From Nitrospira defluvii (GTDB taxonomy: Bacteria > Nitrospirota > Nitrospiria > Nitrospirales > Nitrospiraceae), in assembly GCA_011525625.1 (NCBI GenBank), contig WYAX01000013.1, positions 1 to 64,000 on the forward strand: a DNA stretch of 64,000 bases. The letters run 5' to 3'. Both the position numbers and the translations under genes were made by a program. Below, piece by piece: positions 17,342-26,100 of this stretch. The number at the start of each line of letters is the position of its first letter. Position 1 is the first letter of the stretch. The notes below the pieces were generated by a model that was not told where the DNA came from, searched no databases, and saw only the letters and a program-made list of their open reading frames with translations.

Positions 17342-18889
17342 ATGGCCTTACTAACGGTAGACATTCTTGAGCGGCTGATGAAAGAGTTTCAGCACTCGAT
17401 GCGGAGATTGTTGGCGGATCTCTGCCGAGATTTCGAGCGAAGCTATGCCGCGGACGTTTGCACGCTGGGCCTGCAAATCGACTGGTTTCGCCGGCTTGGT
17501 CGTTCATTCACCACGGCCGAGTATAGCCATTGGAAAGTGGTCGGATGGATCGAGTCGCTCAACGACCTGTTGTACTTCGTCGATATTGTTGTGCAGGTGC
17601 GGCAGGAGCGATCGCGCCGGGACATCGCTGAACAGCTGCGAGTGGAATTTCGAGAAAAATTTTACGAGCATGGGTACGCCGATGAGATTTTCCCGGACGG
17701 CAAGCCGGATCCGCGCATGCTGTTGCCGCGCCTGACGGCGCTCTGCCAGCGACTTGCACGAGAAATCACCCAGGAGTCCGTCTGTCTTGCCCCCCGGTCG
17801 GCCTGTGATTGGGTGGCGAACCGACGATCGGATGCCTGGTTGGTGCCGTGCGATTTGAACGCGAATGTTGAGCGAGTCGAACGGCCATGGAGTTGCGCCA
17901 TCGGGACTGCGGGCGTGGCCTATGAGGCTCCGGCCCCTGTTCGGCTGGCACTCAGGCGAACGGGTGGGCAGGCGGAGTTGCTGGTCAAACCTTCCGGTAT
18001 CGATCTTCTGGTCGGGGATCGATCGTATCCGGTTGTCGCGTTCGGAAGCCGAGAACGGTGGCAGTGGCGTCGCCTGGCACCGGTCGTGCTGAGGAACACG
18101 CCATACGGCCGACTGATGCTCGGGTCGACACTGGTCTATGGTAAGGACAGGACGCCTGTGGGTGTGCGTCCGACGAAGCCGGAAGTCGCGAGGCGCATGC
18201 GTCGCGCACTGGCCGCAATTGGGTCTGCCTGGCCCGAAGGCGATCGGCTCCTGGCCCTCTTGACCTCACGCATCGTCCCGCTCAAAGCCAAGGGGGTGGT
18301 GAGTTTCAGTTACCGACATCGTCCTGGCCTCTCCGCCATCAATTGCTTCGACCGTGATCAACTCGATTTGATTGATGACCTGATTCACGAGAACAGTCAT
18401 CATCACCTCAACCTGCTGTTGCGCAAAGACGTCCTGTATCAGCACGACCATAACCAGGAGTTGTTCTATTCTCCGTGGCGGCGGAGTTTGCGGCCGTTGA
18501 GAGGTATCTTGCACGCGACGTTTACTTTTACCATGGGGGCGATGTTATTCGAGCGGTTGGTGGCCTGGGGGTCAGGGTCAAATGGCAACGCGGCCTGGAG
18601 GCGCGCTGGTCTGAGCCGGCGTGATCTCGCACGTGCGCGTTATCGTTGCCTCGAAGAGATCGAGTCGGTTCGATATTCACTCACCGATCTCGACTATGCC
18701 GGTGGCCAGTTGAAATGGCTGACTCGCGGAGGCAAGCAGCTGGTGCGACAGCTCGCCGACGTGCTCGCGCAGATCGAGCGGGTGATGGTCTCCCAGGAGG
18801 CGGAGGTGTGCCGATCGTCTTTTGGTCCGGCGCTGAGACGTCATCGGGCTCAATTGGCGCATGCGCGGGGGACGTTGGGTCTCATCTGA
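17342..18889 (+). CDS. HExxH-motif protein resembling alpha-ketoglutarate-type peptide beta-hydroxylases
   Basis: A 515-residue protein with LIHENSHHHLNLLL (HENSH at residues 349-353) followed about 20 residues later by LFYSPWRRSLRPLRGILH. That spacing, and the PWR...RP...LH block, recalls the HEXXH-motif family annotated as putative peptide beta-hydroxylases in RiPP-type clusters. In that family the two histidines bind metal. The N-terminal 330 residues are largely helical with no recognised domain. Start 17342 is the first ATG; a TTG at 17273 in the same frame is less likely. It is convergent with the next gene. The peptide substrate, if any, is not obvious nearby. Confidence 0.65.
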   Translation: MALLTVDILERLMKEFQHSMRRLLADLCRDFERSYAADVCTLGLQIDWFRRLGRSFTTAEYSHWKVVGWIESLNDLLYFVDIVVQVRQERSRRDIAEQLRVEFREKFYEHGYADEIFPDGKPDPRMLLPRLTALCQRLAREITQESVCLAPRSACDWVANRRSDAWLVPCDLNANVERVERPWSCAIGTAGVAYEAPAPVRLALRRTGGQAELLVKPSGIDLLVGDRSYPVVAFGSRERWQWRRLAPVVLRNTPYGRLMLGSTLVYGKDRTPVGVRPTKPEVARRMRRALAAIGSAWPEGDRLLALLTSRIVPLKAKGVVSFSYRHRPGLSAINCFDRDQLDLIDDLIHENSHHHLNLLLRKDVLYQHDHNQELFYSPWRRSLRPLRGILHATFTFTMGAMLFERLVAWGSGSNGNAAWRRAGLSRRDLARARYRCLEEIESVRYSLTDLDYAGGQLKWLTRGGKQLVRQLADVLAQIERVMVSQEAEVCRSSFGPALRRHRAQLAHARGTLGLI

Positions 18890-18925
18890 GAGTGGCTTGT
18901 GCAAATGTGGCGTGGAGCGAACGCG

Positions 18926-18961
18926 AACGGGCCTCGGGTTCGGGTGAGCCCGGGGCCCGTT
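18926..18961. terminator. hairpin between convergent genes
   Basis: AACGGGCCTCGGG (18926-18938) pairs with CCCGGGGCCCGTT (18949-18961), one G-T wobble in 13 pairs, loop of 10. It lies between the converging HExxH gene and the leftward hypothetical gene and could end transcription from both sides, although T tracts are absent. Confidence 0.6.
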
Positions 18962-18974
18962 GTGTGTTGTCGCG

Positions 18975-19589
18975 TTATCGTCCCCTAGCGGTCCTTCGAG
19001 CCTTTCGTGCCGGTGCCCTCTTTGTCGCCGCTCGCCTTGCGGTTCGCTTTTTTGCTCCCAACGCCACTGACCGGACCCGTACGAGGTACGAGCAGATTTC
19101 CGGATCACCTGTTTGGGGGCTCGCGGTCGGACCTTCGCTTTCCGCATGCGAGCCGGTGGGATTGACCAGGCTGAGCTGGAGGCGGATTGTTCCAAGGATT
19201 CGGGTTGGAACATTGGGCGGAGGAGCGGGCGGCTTCATGATCCCGCGCGTCGTGACCACGGAATTCGTCCCATGGACTGTCTTGCCGTTCATGAGCCCCT
19301 GCAGCGTGAGAATGCCGTGATGATTCGTGGCGTCGTTCGGGGACGGCGTCAGGGCCGGTTCCGTGAGGCCCTTCGTGATGCCGGCATGTGCGCATAATTC
19401 GCTGATTTGTGCCCCATCGGCATACTGAAACCCGTGCCTGGTCGTCAGTCGGCCAAAACCGCCGATGACGTCCTGGTAAGATCGCCCGGCGGTGACCGTG
19501 AGATTCATCCATTGGAGGTTGGTGTCCGTATCGTACGTCAGAAGCTGATCGCCACTGCCTGGAACGAGATCCTGTTGAATCAGTGCCAT
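18975..19589 (-). CDS. hypothetical protein with a DTNLQW-type domain and basic tail
   Basis: A 204-residue protein. Residues about 10-70 contain GDQLLTYDTDTNLQWMNLT and GRLTTRHGFQYADGAQISEL, a domain often met in exported PEP-CTERM-type proteins. No signal peptide is visible, so location is unclear. The last 35 residues are dominated by Lys, Arg and Ala (KKRTARRAATKRAPARKA), like the tail of histone H1-like proteins. GGAGG precedes the ATG at 19589 by about 7 bases. A tandem dyad lies 135-170 bp upstream. Confidence 0.55.
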   Translation of the reverse strand: MALIQQDLVPGSGDQLLTYDTDTNLQWMNLTVTAGRSYQDVIGGFGRLTTRHGFQYADGAQISELCAHAGITKGLTEPALTPSPNDATNHHGILTLQGLMNGKTVHGTNSVVTTRGIMKPPAPPPNVPTRILGTIRLQLSLVNPTGSHAESEGPTASPQTGDPEICSYLVRVRSVALGAKKRTARRAATKRAPARKARRTARGR

Positions 19590-19723
19590 AAGGGTCCTCC
19601 GTGTGAGCGGTCCGATCCGAGGTTCCGCAACAACTGCATCGATAGTAGCACGGCTGGTTCGCGAGGTCTCAGTTCCGTCGTGATGACCGCGGGTGAAATG
19701 TTTGTGACGATAGTGGATCGCAT

Positions 19724-19759
19724 GTATCCGAGCGGATACGAGAGTATCCCCGAAGATAC
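19724..19759. promoter_or_regulatory. tandem 20-bp dyad repeat upstream of a leftward gene
   Basis: GTATCCG-AG-CGGATAC (19724-19739) is followed by GTATC-CCCGAA-GATAC (19744-19759). The two dyads are parts of an imperfect 20-bp direct repeat, so they lie two helical turns apart on the same face of DNA. This looks like a cooperative operator for the gene starting at 19589. Confidence 0.4.
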
Positions 19760-19845
19760 GAGGGCAAAATGTGAAGCGGACCTCATAAGGCCGCAGGGAG
19801 TTTGCGACTGAGCACGCCGCCCGGGGCCCTTTTCAGCAGCTTGTC

Positions 19846-20967
19846 TCAAGGTTCGACGGTGACATCGACATACGCCGGGACACTGTCCGCACCTTTCTTG
19901 TCCGTCACGCGCAGCTTGAAGCGGAAGGTGCGGGTCTCAGAGACATAGGGGGCCACAAAAGACGGTTCCGCCATGTTGACGTCAAGCATCGCAACTTTGC
20001 TGCCCCGTACCTGACTCCACGCATAGAAGAGCGCTTCGCCCTCCGGGTCTCGGCTCTGCAATCCATTGAGGCGCACCTTGGTGCCGGCTTTGACGGTTCT
20101 GGCGACGCCGGCATCGGCGATCGGCGGCTCATTCGGCTCGGGATTCACCTCCACGCGCACATCGAGCGTGGCCTGTTTCCCTCGATTCGTCACGGTCAGC
20201 GAGGTCTTGCCGATTCCCACGATCTGGAATAGCCCGTCGGGTAACACCTTCAGGATATGGTCGTTGCCGGATGTGTAGGTTGTGCCGGTGTTGGGGGAGG
20301 ACAGTGGACGAGTGATGCCGTCTGCGAATTCACCCACCACAGGCAGCTCAAAGATCTTCCCGAGTGAATCCACGTGTCCGTAGGCAGAAGACTGTCCGCT
20401 CCGTCCGAGCTGAAGCGGCTTTTCTGTTTCAAAGTCGATCGAAAGCAGTTCGGCGGTAGGTTGGACGGTGACAAAGATTTCGTCGAATACGGTTTTCCGG
20501 CCCAGGCGTCCTTGTGAAATATCGGCAACGGCCAGGAGCCGCATGCGTCCAATGGCGTCCTGCGGCACCGGCAAGGCGCCTCCGTATGGGGGGACACGGT
20601 CGACGGTAGAGGTCAGGGCCGGCAAGGCGACGACCGGTGCCCCGGTGATGCTGTCTTTTTGCCAGTATTTGTCGGTTGCCATGGCTCCCTGGGAGGCTTT
20701 GCCCGTTCGGTCTTCACCTTGTTCTACCAGCGACTCCGTCTGTTCCGGATACCAGTAGTACCGCACTTCGACGAGGCCTGCTTCTCTCCCGGCCTCGACC
20801 TCGACGGTGGTCGATTGGCCGGAAGCCAGGGTGGCTCCGTTCGCAGGAGCCAAAATTTTGAACGCCAGTGCGTGGTGAGGCGGCAGGCACAGCAGTAGGA
20901 TCAGGGACGGTAGAATCCACGGCGCCTTATGGGGGAGAGGTACTCCTGAGGACAGGGGGCTTGTCAT
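19846..20967 (-). CDS. secreted Ig-like/PKD-domain protein
   Basis: A 373-residue protein with a signal peptide (WILPSLILLLCLPPHHALA) and a series of beta-sandwich regions. The last 90 residues (PPIADAGVARTVKAGTKVRLNG, RTFRFKLRVTDKKGADSV) match a PKD/Ig-like surface domain. The middle has a bacterial Ig-like piece (GKTSLTVTNRGKQATLDVRV). It is probably a surface or periplasmic structural protein. I start at ATG 20967 with GAGG 5 bases upstream; a GTG at 20973 overlapping the transporter stop is the alternative. It is translationally linked to the K+ transporter gene. Confidence 0.7.
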   Translation of the reverse strand: MTSPLSSGVPLPHKAPWILPSLILLLCLPPHHALAFKILAPANGATLASGQSTTVEVEAGREAGLVEVRYYWYPEQTESLVEQGEDRTGKASQGAMATDKYWQKDSITGAPVVALPALTSTVDRVPPYGGALPVPQDAIGRMRLLAVADISQGRLGRKTVFDEIFVTVQPTAELLSIDFETEKPLQLGRSGQSSAYGHVDSLGKIFELPVVGEFADGITRPLSSPNTGTTYTSGNDHILKVLPDGLFQIVGIGKTSLTVTNRGKQATLDVRVEVNPEPNEPPIADAGVARTVKAGTKVRLNGLQSRDPEGEALFYAWSQVRGSKVAMLDVNMAEPSFVAPYVSETRTFRFKLRVTDKKGADSVPAYVDVTVEP

Positions 20968-20969
20968 GG

Positions 20970-22784
20970 TCACCTCGTCAGGTGATAGGGGACGTCGGTC
21001 AAAATGACACGATCTTTGAACAAGAGGGCGCCTTTCAACATGAACGCCCGTTGATTATGGAGAATATTCTGCCACCACCGCGCAGGCAGAATCTCTGGAA
21101 TTACCACGGTGACCCAACATTCCTGGTCCTTTTGCAGCACCTGTTCGAGATAGTCCAGGAGGGAGCTCAATACGGAACGATACGGAGAGGGCAGCACGGT
21201 GAGGGGGACTCCACAACCCCACTGGGCCCATTGAATTTCCACGCGGGCGGTTTCTTCCGGGTCGACATCGACGAGGACGGCCCGAATATCGCCGGAGCGG
21301 CTGCGTGCATAGTCGACGGCGCGGATGACTGCGCGATTGACGCCTCCGATCGGCAGGACCACGATATTCCGGCGCGGCATGGGTGGGCGGTGTCCCCGCG
21401 AGAGTGCGACCTGTTCCGAGACGGCTTTGTAATGGGAATGAATCGCGCGAAAGAAGGTGATTAGGAGCGGAATCAACACGATCACGATCCAGGCGCCATG
21501 TGTGAACTTCGTGCTGGCAATGATGACGGTGGCGATGGCGGTGGTCACGGCACCGATGCCGTTCACCAGGAGCTTTTTCTCCCAGTGCGGCCCTTTTTTG
21601 ACGAGCCACCGTTTGACCATGCCGGCTTGAGAAATGGTGAAGGACAGAAAGACGCCAACGGCATAGAGTGGGATGAGCGCGTGGGTATCGCCGTTAAAGA
21701 GGACGATCAACAAGCAGGAAAACACACCGAGGATGATTACCCCGTTCGAGAACACCAGCCGATCGCCCATCATGGACATTTGGTGCGGCATGTAACTGTC
21801 GCGAGCGAGGATCGAGGCCAACCGGGGAAATCCGTTGAAGCTGCTATTCGCCGCGAGGATCAGAATGATCATCGTTGAGGCCTGCACCAAGTAGTACAGC
21901 GGACCGGTTCCGAAGGTTGCGCGCGCAATTTGAGATACGACGGTTTCATCTCCCTTTGGCACGATGCCGAAGTAATAGGCCATGGAGCTGATGCCGATAA
22001 ACAGGGTTCCGAGAATCATCGCCATGCCGAGCATGGTTAACGCGGCATTTTGGGGTTCCGGTTTCTTAAAGGCTGAGACGCCGTTGGAGATGACTTCCGC
22101 CCCGGTCAAGGCTGTGCAACCGGAAGAAAATGCGCGGAGGAGGAGAAACAGTGTGAGCGGTTCTGCCGCCGCAATGCTGGGCAATGGCTCAACACGCGAC
22201 GCGTGACCCAGCAGGATTTGAATGGCGCCGACGCCGAGCATGGCGGCGAGGGTGGCGATAAAAATATAGGTCGGGACGGCAAAAAATTTCCCTGACTCGC
22301 GAACCCCGCGCAGATTCACCACGGTGACCAAGAGGATCGCCGCAATGCCGAGTCCTTCCCGATGCGGCAGCAGGTCTGGGACCGCGGAGGTGAGTGCCGC
22401 CATGCCGGCCGCGACGCTGACGGCGACCGTCAGCACGTAGTCGATCATTAAGGCTGCGGCGGCGACCAGGCCGGACCATTCGCCGAGGTTGGACTTCCCG
22501 ACGATATAGGCACCGCCACCCTCAGGATATTCAAAGATAATCTGCCGGTAGGACATGGTCAAAATGATCAGCAGCCCGATGATGGAGAGGCTGAGTGGTA
22601 TAGAGTACCCGACCATGGCGGTCCCGGCGAGAGTCAGGACGAGCAGAATCTCCTCCGTGGCATAGGCCACTGAAGAAAGGGCGTCGGAGGAAAAGACGGC
22701 TAGGGCGAGTCGCTTGGAAAGACGTTCGTGAGCGGCTTCCTTCGTCTTGAGTGGCAGGCCAACCAGCCAGCGTTTCAAGATCAT
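20970..22784 (-). CDS. kimA: KimA-type potassium transporter
   Basis: A 604-residue APC-superfamily protein close in length and sequence pattern to Bacillus KimA: SSDALSSVAYATEE near the start, SYRQIIFEYPEGGGAYIV, AFSSGCTALTGAEVISN, NGDTHALIPLYAVGVF. About 12 transmembrane helices are followed by a cytoplasmic USP-like domain of about 150 residues ending ILHNQRAF...VPYHLTR. KimA is a high-affinity K+/H+ symporter inhibited by c-di-AMP in Firmicutes; regulation here is unknown, and no c-di-AMP riboswitch was seen upstream. It overlaps the secreted Ig-like gene. Confidence 0.88.
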   Translation of the reverse strand: MILKRWLVGLPLKTKEAAHERLSKRLALAVFSSDALSSVAYATEEILLVLTLAGTAMVGYSIPLSLSIIGLLIILTMSYRQIIFEYPEGGGAYIVGKSNLGEWSGLVAAAALMIDYVLTVAVSVAAGMAALTSAVPDLLPHREGLGIAAILLVTVVNLRGVRESGKFFAVPTYIFIATLAAMLGVGAIQILLGHASRVEPLPSIAAAEPLTLFLLLRAFSSGCTALTGAEVISNGVSAFKKPEPQNAALTMLGMAMILGTLFIGISSMAYYFGIVPKGDETVVSQIARATFGTGPLYYLVQASTMIILILAANSSFNGFPRLASILARDSYMPHQMSMMGDRLVFSNGVIILGVFSCLLIVLFNGDTHALIPLYAVGVFLSFTISQAGMVKRWLVKKGPHWEKKLLVNGIGAVTTAIATVIIASTKFTHGAWIVIVLIPLLITFFRAIHSHYKAVSEQVALSRGHRPPMPRRNIVVLPIGGVNRAVIRAVDYARSRSGDIRAVLVDVDPEETARVEIQWAQWGCGVPLTVLPSPYRSVLSSLLDYLEQVLQKDQECWVTVVIPEILPARWWQNILHNQRAFMLKGALLFKDRVILTDVPYHLTR

Positions 22785-23142
22785 GCGCCATTATGCCTCA
22801 ATTTGCCGAAGAGAGACAATGGAGCGCGACGGTTCAGCCTTGTGATCGCACCGCCTCCGGTGAATTCCGCACAGGGTGGTAGGCAGTTGGACGAGGCTGA
22901 GCCCGTGTGGATTAATGCTGCAACGATGGGGCGTGGAGGGGGCCGACAGGGTGAGGGGGTTGACAGAGACCAGGGACTTCAGTAATCTCCGGCACTTGGT
23001 TTCAACGGAGTGGCTTGCGCGCGTGATGCCGCAGGAAAATAGTCAGGATGCATTGCTCAAGATCTGAGGTTGTCATGGTCTAATTCGTAAGCGCTCACAA
23101 CTCTTTCGTTTTTCATCCAACTCTATCCAAGGAGGCCGGTCC
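22785..23142. other. divergent intergenic region
   Basis: A 358-bp gap between the leftward K+ transporter and the rightward multicopper oxidase. It contains the leftward promoter-like pair at 22790-22819. On the right side a strong ribosome site (AAGGAGG, 23129-23135) precedes the oxidase ATG; no good -35/-10 pair was found for it. Confidence 0.45.
22790..22819 (-). promoter_or_regulatory. possible promoter very close to the K+ transporter start
   Basis: On the minus strand TTGTCT (22819-22814) is followed after 18 bases by CATAAT (22795-22790), only 5 bases before the ATG at 22784. If used, the transcript would be leaderless or nearly so. Confidence 0.35.
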
Positions 23143-26100
23143 ATGGATTGTCAGTGGTTCACTCGCGTCACATTGCGCGCCATCAGCGTTATCGCTGGCG
23201 GTGCGCTTGTGTGCCTACCGCTAGCCGCGTCGGCTGAAGAGCAGCTGCACGCGGACCATGCGGTGCCTCAACACACAGCAATGTCCCATCAACTTCCGTC
23301 ATGGGCGGAGAAGTTGAAGGGGCAGACGATCGTCGAAGATTCGATGGCTGGAAAGCCGGAGCGGTCTGCGATGGTCGAGCAGCAGCACCAGCGGATCATG
23401 GAACATTTGACCAATGATCCGCAGGCGCAAGCGGTCAACACGGGTATGTTCAATACCCAGACCATGATGCACCAGTACGGGGCAGGCGGTCAGGACCTTC
23501 TCTTGATGTCTGACCCGCGAGTGGAGCCAGTGGCAATGACGGGGAACGGGAAGTGCCCAGCCACTGCGCCGGTCAAGCAGTACAACGTTTCGGCGATCAA
23601 CGTCGAGATTACGCTGAATCAATGGCTCGATTTTTACCCCGGCTACATGTACACGCTGGATGAAAATCTTGACAAGGTTCGGGCGGAAGAAACGAAGAAT
23701 CGTGAGGCGCGCGATAAAGAGGGCTTCGATCCGGGCGCGGTGATTCCCGGTGTGCAGGCCCAGTGGATTCAGCCCCTCACCATTCGCGGCAATCAGGGCG
23801 ATTGCGTCAAGATCAAGCTGAGCAACAAGTTGGAGGGTGGTGAAGACGTTAGTCTGCACATTCACGGCTCCAGCATGGTGGTGAGCGCCACCGGTGCCGC
23901 AGCTTCCACCACGAATTCCGACAGCATCGTCCAGAAGGACAAGAGTGGGGAGTTCGAATGGTACATTCATCCCAGCACGCAGGAAGGCGTGCGGCAGTTC
24001 CACACGTTCGCCAATGACCGCGAATTGACGGTGATGGGGCTCTTCGGTTCCTTCGTCGTCGAGCCGCGCGGATCCGAATACCTGGAAGCCCTGGGATCCG
24101 GTGCTCCGACACCCGCCACCAGCGGTTGGCAGGTCATGATCAAGAACGGGACCGGTCCCGACTTCCGCGAGTTCGTTCTCTACTACCATGAGGTCGGCGA
24201 CGAGGCCTTCCGCCCCGTCAACAAGAAGGGCGACTTCCTGCCTCAGCGGGATCCCCTGACCGACGCCTACCGTCCGGGCGGTCGCGCGATCAACTATCGC
24301 AGCGAGCCGTTCGGTATCAACAACATGCATGTGCAGCACGAATACTTCGGCTTCGAGGACGAGTCGATGGGGTACAGCTCGTACACCTTCGGCGATCCAT
24401 CACCCACGATCCCGCGCTCCTATATGGGCGACCCCGCGAAGTTTCGCCTGGTCCACGGCGGATCGGAAGTGTTCCACAGCCACCATCCCCATGGCGGCAC
24501 GATCCGGTGGCCGCGCAGCCCGCGCGCCATCGACGACATGAATCTGTGGACCACCAGCGCCAACGGGCCAGTCAAATACCCGGTCATTCGCGCCAAGACA
24601 GACCGTGTGGACGTGGAAGTGATCGGGCCGTCTGAAGCCCTGGACCTTGAGACGGAGTGCGGCTCGGGCCTCTGTCAGCAGCTGGCTGGAGATTTTCTCT
24701 TCCATTGTCACGTGGCGCACCATTATGTCGCGGGCATGTGGGGTTATTGGCGGGTGTATAACACCCTGCAGCAGGGCGACATGCGTAATGACGTCATGCC
24801 GGATCTGCTCGAGTTGCCCGACCGGAAAGGCCGCATCAAGGCCCCGATTACGTCGGACAAGTTAGTCGGTCAGACCGTCGATTGGTTCGGTAAGTCCTTC
24901 AAGATCGTCGAGAAGGGCAAGAGCGATTGGAAGTCGAATCCTGCCACCATCACCATCAAGGATTGGGTGGAAATGCAGTTGCCCACTATGGGCAAGCCTG
25001 GCCACAAGAACGATGAAAAAGGCCAGACGATTTCTTATGACGCCACGGTGCTGGATTGGGCCTGGGAAGGCACGCGTGCCTTGAGCGAGCCTGAGAGCAC
25101 TATCGACAACCCGAAGTACAAGTCCACTCACCCGGGCAAGCGGCATCCGATTACCTTCGAACCGTTGACCGGTAAAGTGGCATGGCCTCACCTGACCCCG
25201 CATTTCGGACGGCGTGTCATGTTCTCGCCGAACCATGTGGGCGCGCCCTGGTTGGAGATGATCCGCCGGGACGCCAACGGTGAGGAAAGCGTCGATCAGG
25301 CGCTGCCTGGTGAAAACGGCAATTGGAGCCTCTGTCCGGAGAATGCAGGACGGAAGCACTACAATGTCCACTTCATCAAGCTTCCGATCACGATTGCCAA
25401 GAAAATCGGCAAGGAGCCGCCGGTCATTGATCCGAATGGCTTGATCTATGTCTTGCACGAGGAAGAAGCGGAGATTCGAAAGAACGATGAATTGAAGTAT
25501 CCGCTGGTCGTCCGCGGCAACATTTACGATTGCGTGGACTGGACCCTGACCAGCGAATGGGACGACGATGACTACACCAACTTCCAGTCATCGAAGATCA
25601 ACACCCACTGGCATTTCCTGCAGTTCGACAACCAAGCATCCGACGGGGTGATCACCGGATTCTCCTATGAGCAATCCGTACGTCCGTTCACGATGCTGGA
25701 GAAGAAGAATGCGAAGGGTCTGCCTGTCCCGATGAACACCGTCGTGACCGCCGCCGCGAAGAAAGGCGCGAACACGATCACGGTGAAGAATGCGAAACAG
25801 TTCCACGTCGGCACACTGCTCCTTGTGGGCGCCGACAACGTGAAGGGTAATGAAATTTCACGTATCAAAGCTATCAATGGCAATGCGATTACCTTGGCCA
25901 AAGGTCTGAAGCACGATCACCCGGCCAATGACATCGTGACCGTTGAGTTTGTGCGGCAACGCTTCTGGGTCGATGCGGATGTCGGAACCGTGTTCTGGCA
26001 CGACCATGCGTTCGGCGCCACCACCTGGCCGCATGGCGGGTTCGGGACTTTCATCGCGGAACCGGTCGGTTCGACCTATCATGATCCCAAGACCGGAAAA

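Noticed and set aside
22785-22985. A c-di-AMP (ydaO-type) riboswitch upstream of the KimA-type gene
   Set aside because: The conserved core elements of that riboswitch could not be found on the minus strand in this short region.
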